The position numbers were made by a program, and so were the translations under genes. DNA of 11,023 nucleotides from CAYUVV01 sp964461325 (lineage in GTDB: Bacteria; Patescibacteriota; Minisyncoccia; Phycocordibacterales; JACOZG01), in the NCBI GenBank assembly GCA_964461325.1, contig CAYWTW010000024.1, forward strand, positions 1-11,023, read 5' to 3'. This document shows, in pieces, positions 11,017 through 11,023 of this stretch; within the stretch, counting starts at the first letter, position 1, and every line of letters begins with the position of its first letter. Under the pieces are notes generated by a model. It did not search any database and had not been told where the DNA came from. It saw only the letters and a list, made by a program, of their open reading frames with translations.

Positions 11017-11023
11017 TGATCTC

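Larger units (their letters stand above)
10876..11023. other. Terminal stretch without a convincing gene
   Basis: Two inverted repeat copies frame about 93 bases. Between them, TCCGT (10925-10929) can pair with ACGGA (10967-10971) and GAATCCA (10931-10937) with TGGATTC (10975-10981), an interleaved, pseudoknot-like pattern. One plus-strand frame stays open to the edge but has no start or family resemblance that I trust. Confidence 0.4.

Noticed and set aside
10876..11023. Plus-strand open frame to the right edge, with LLRRQRSQLTDTG and LPAGRRDL
   Set aside because: No start with a ribosome site and a repeat inside. RRQRSQL and GRRDL recall spurious ORFs antisense to tRNAs, but I could not fold a tRNA here; the next bases would decide.
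1..11023. CRISPR array or defence system
   Set aside because: No regularly spaced repeats and no cas, restriction or toxin-antitoxin gene seen.

Overview
This window looks like a chromosomal segment of a Patescibacteria (Candidate Phyla Radiation) bacterium. The reasons are small core genes with tight spacing, many starts without a Shine-Dalgarno site, tRNA genes with no encoded CCA, a rimM-less rpsP-khpA-trmD cluster, a short GIY-YIG protein beside a tRNA, and a palindromic repeat whose translation gives the peptide LPTGRQA, familiar from ORFs of such genomes. The finer lineage cannot be told from the sequence alone. Nearly all genes serve translation, tRNA maturation, RNA decay or chromosome maintenance.

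Layout. 1-79: tRNA-Tyr(GTA) on +, cut at its 5' end. 80-212: intergenic stretch with a 34-bp perfect palindrome. 213-1370 (-): a single-chain phenylalanyl-tRNA synthetase of the mitochondrial type. 1423-1581 (+): rpmG. 1591-2035 (-): intact tRNA-Trp(CCA), a GIY-YIG nuclease gene that overlaps it, and a second copy of the tRNA-Trp 5' half broken at its anticodon by a 24-bp palindrome. 2019-2924 (-): miaA. 2972-7005 (+): rpmF, a NusB-Nudix fusion gene, rnc and a short SMC gene. 7006-8961 (-): an RNase R gene whose stop codon abuts the SMC stop. 8990-9302 (+): an isolated small transcription unit with consensus promoter, structured leader, strong Shine-Dalgarno site, 42-codon ORF and intrinsic terminator. 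9339-10812 (+): rpsP, khpA and trmD, closed by a terminator. 10876-11023: no convincing gene, but two inverted copies of a palindromic repeat.

How it fits together. tRNA-Tyr and tRNA-Trp both carry A36-A37-A38, the recognition sequence of MiaA, encoded here; TrmD methylates G37 of other tRNAs. RNase III, RNase R and the Nudix domain attached to NusB suggest an RNA processing and turnover neighbourhood. Several transcription units (rnr, rpmF, rpsP, perhaps rpmG, nusB and khpA) have a -10-like hexamer 6-9 nt before the start codon, which suggests leaderless mRNAs. The 42-codon gene is the clear exception, with a long leader and a perfect Shine-Dalgarno site.

Best candidates for something new: (1) the GIY-YIG/tRNA-Trp unit, which seems to have entered the tRNA gene and rebuilt it by supplying a new promoter and 5' half; (2) the small transcription unit at 8990-9302; (3) the monomeric mitochondrial-type PheRS; (4) the NusB-Nudix fusion; (5) an SMC with short arms and no recognisable hinge.
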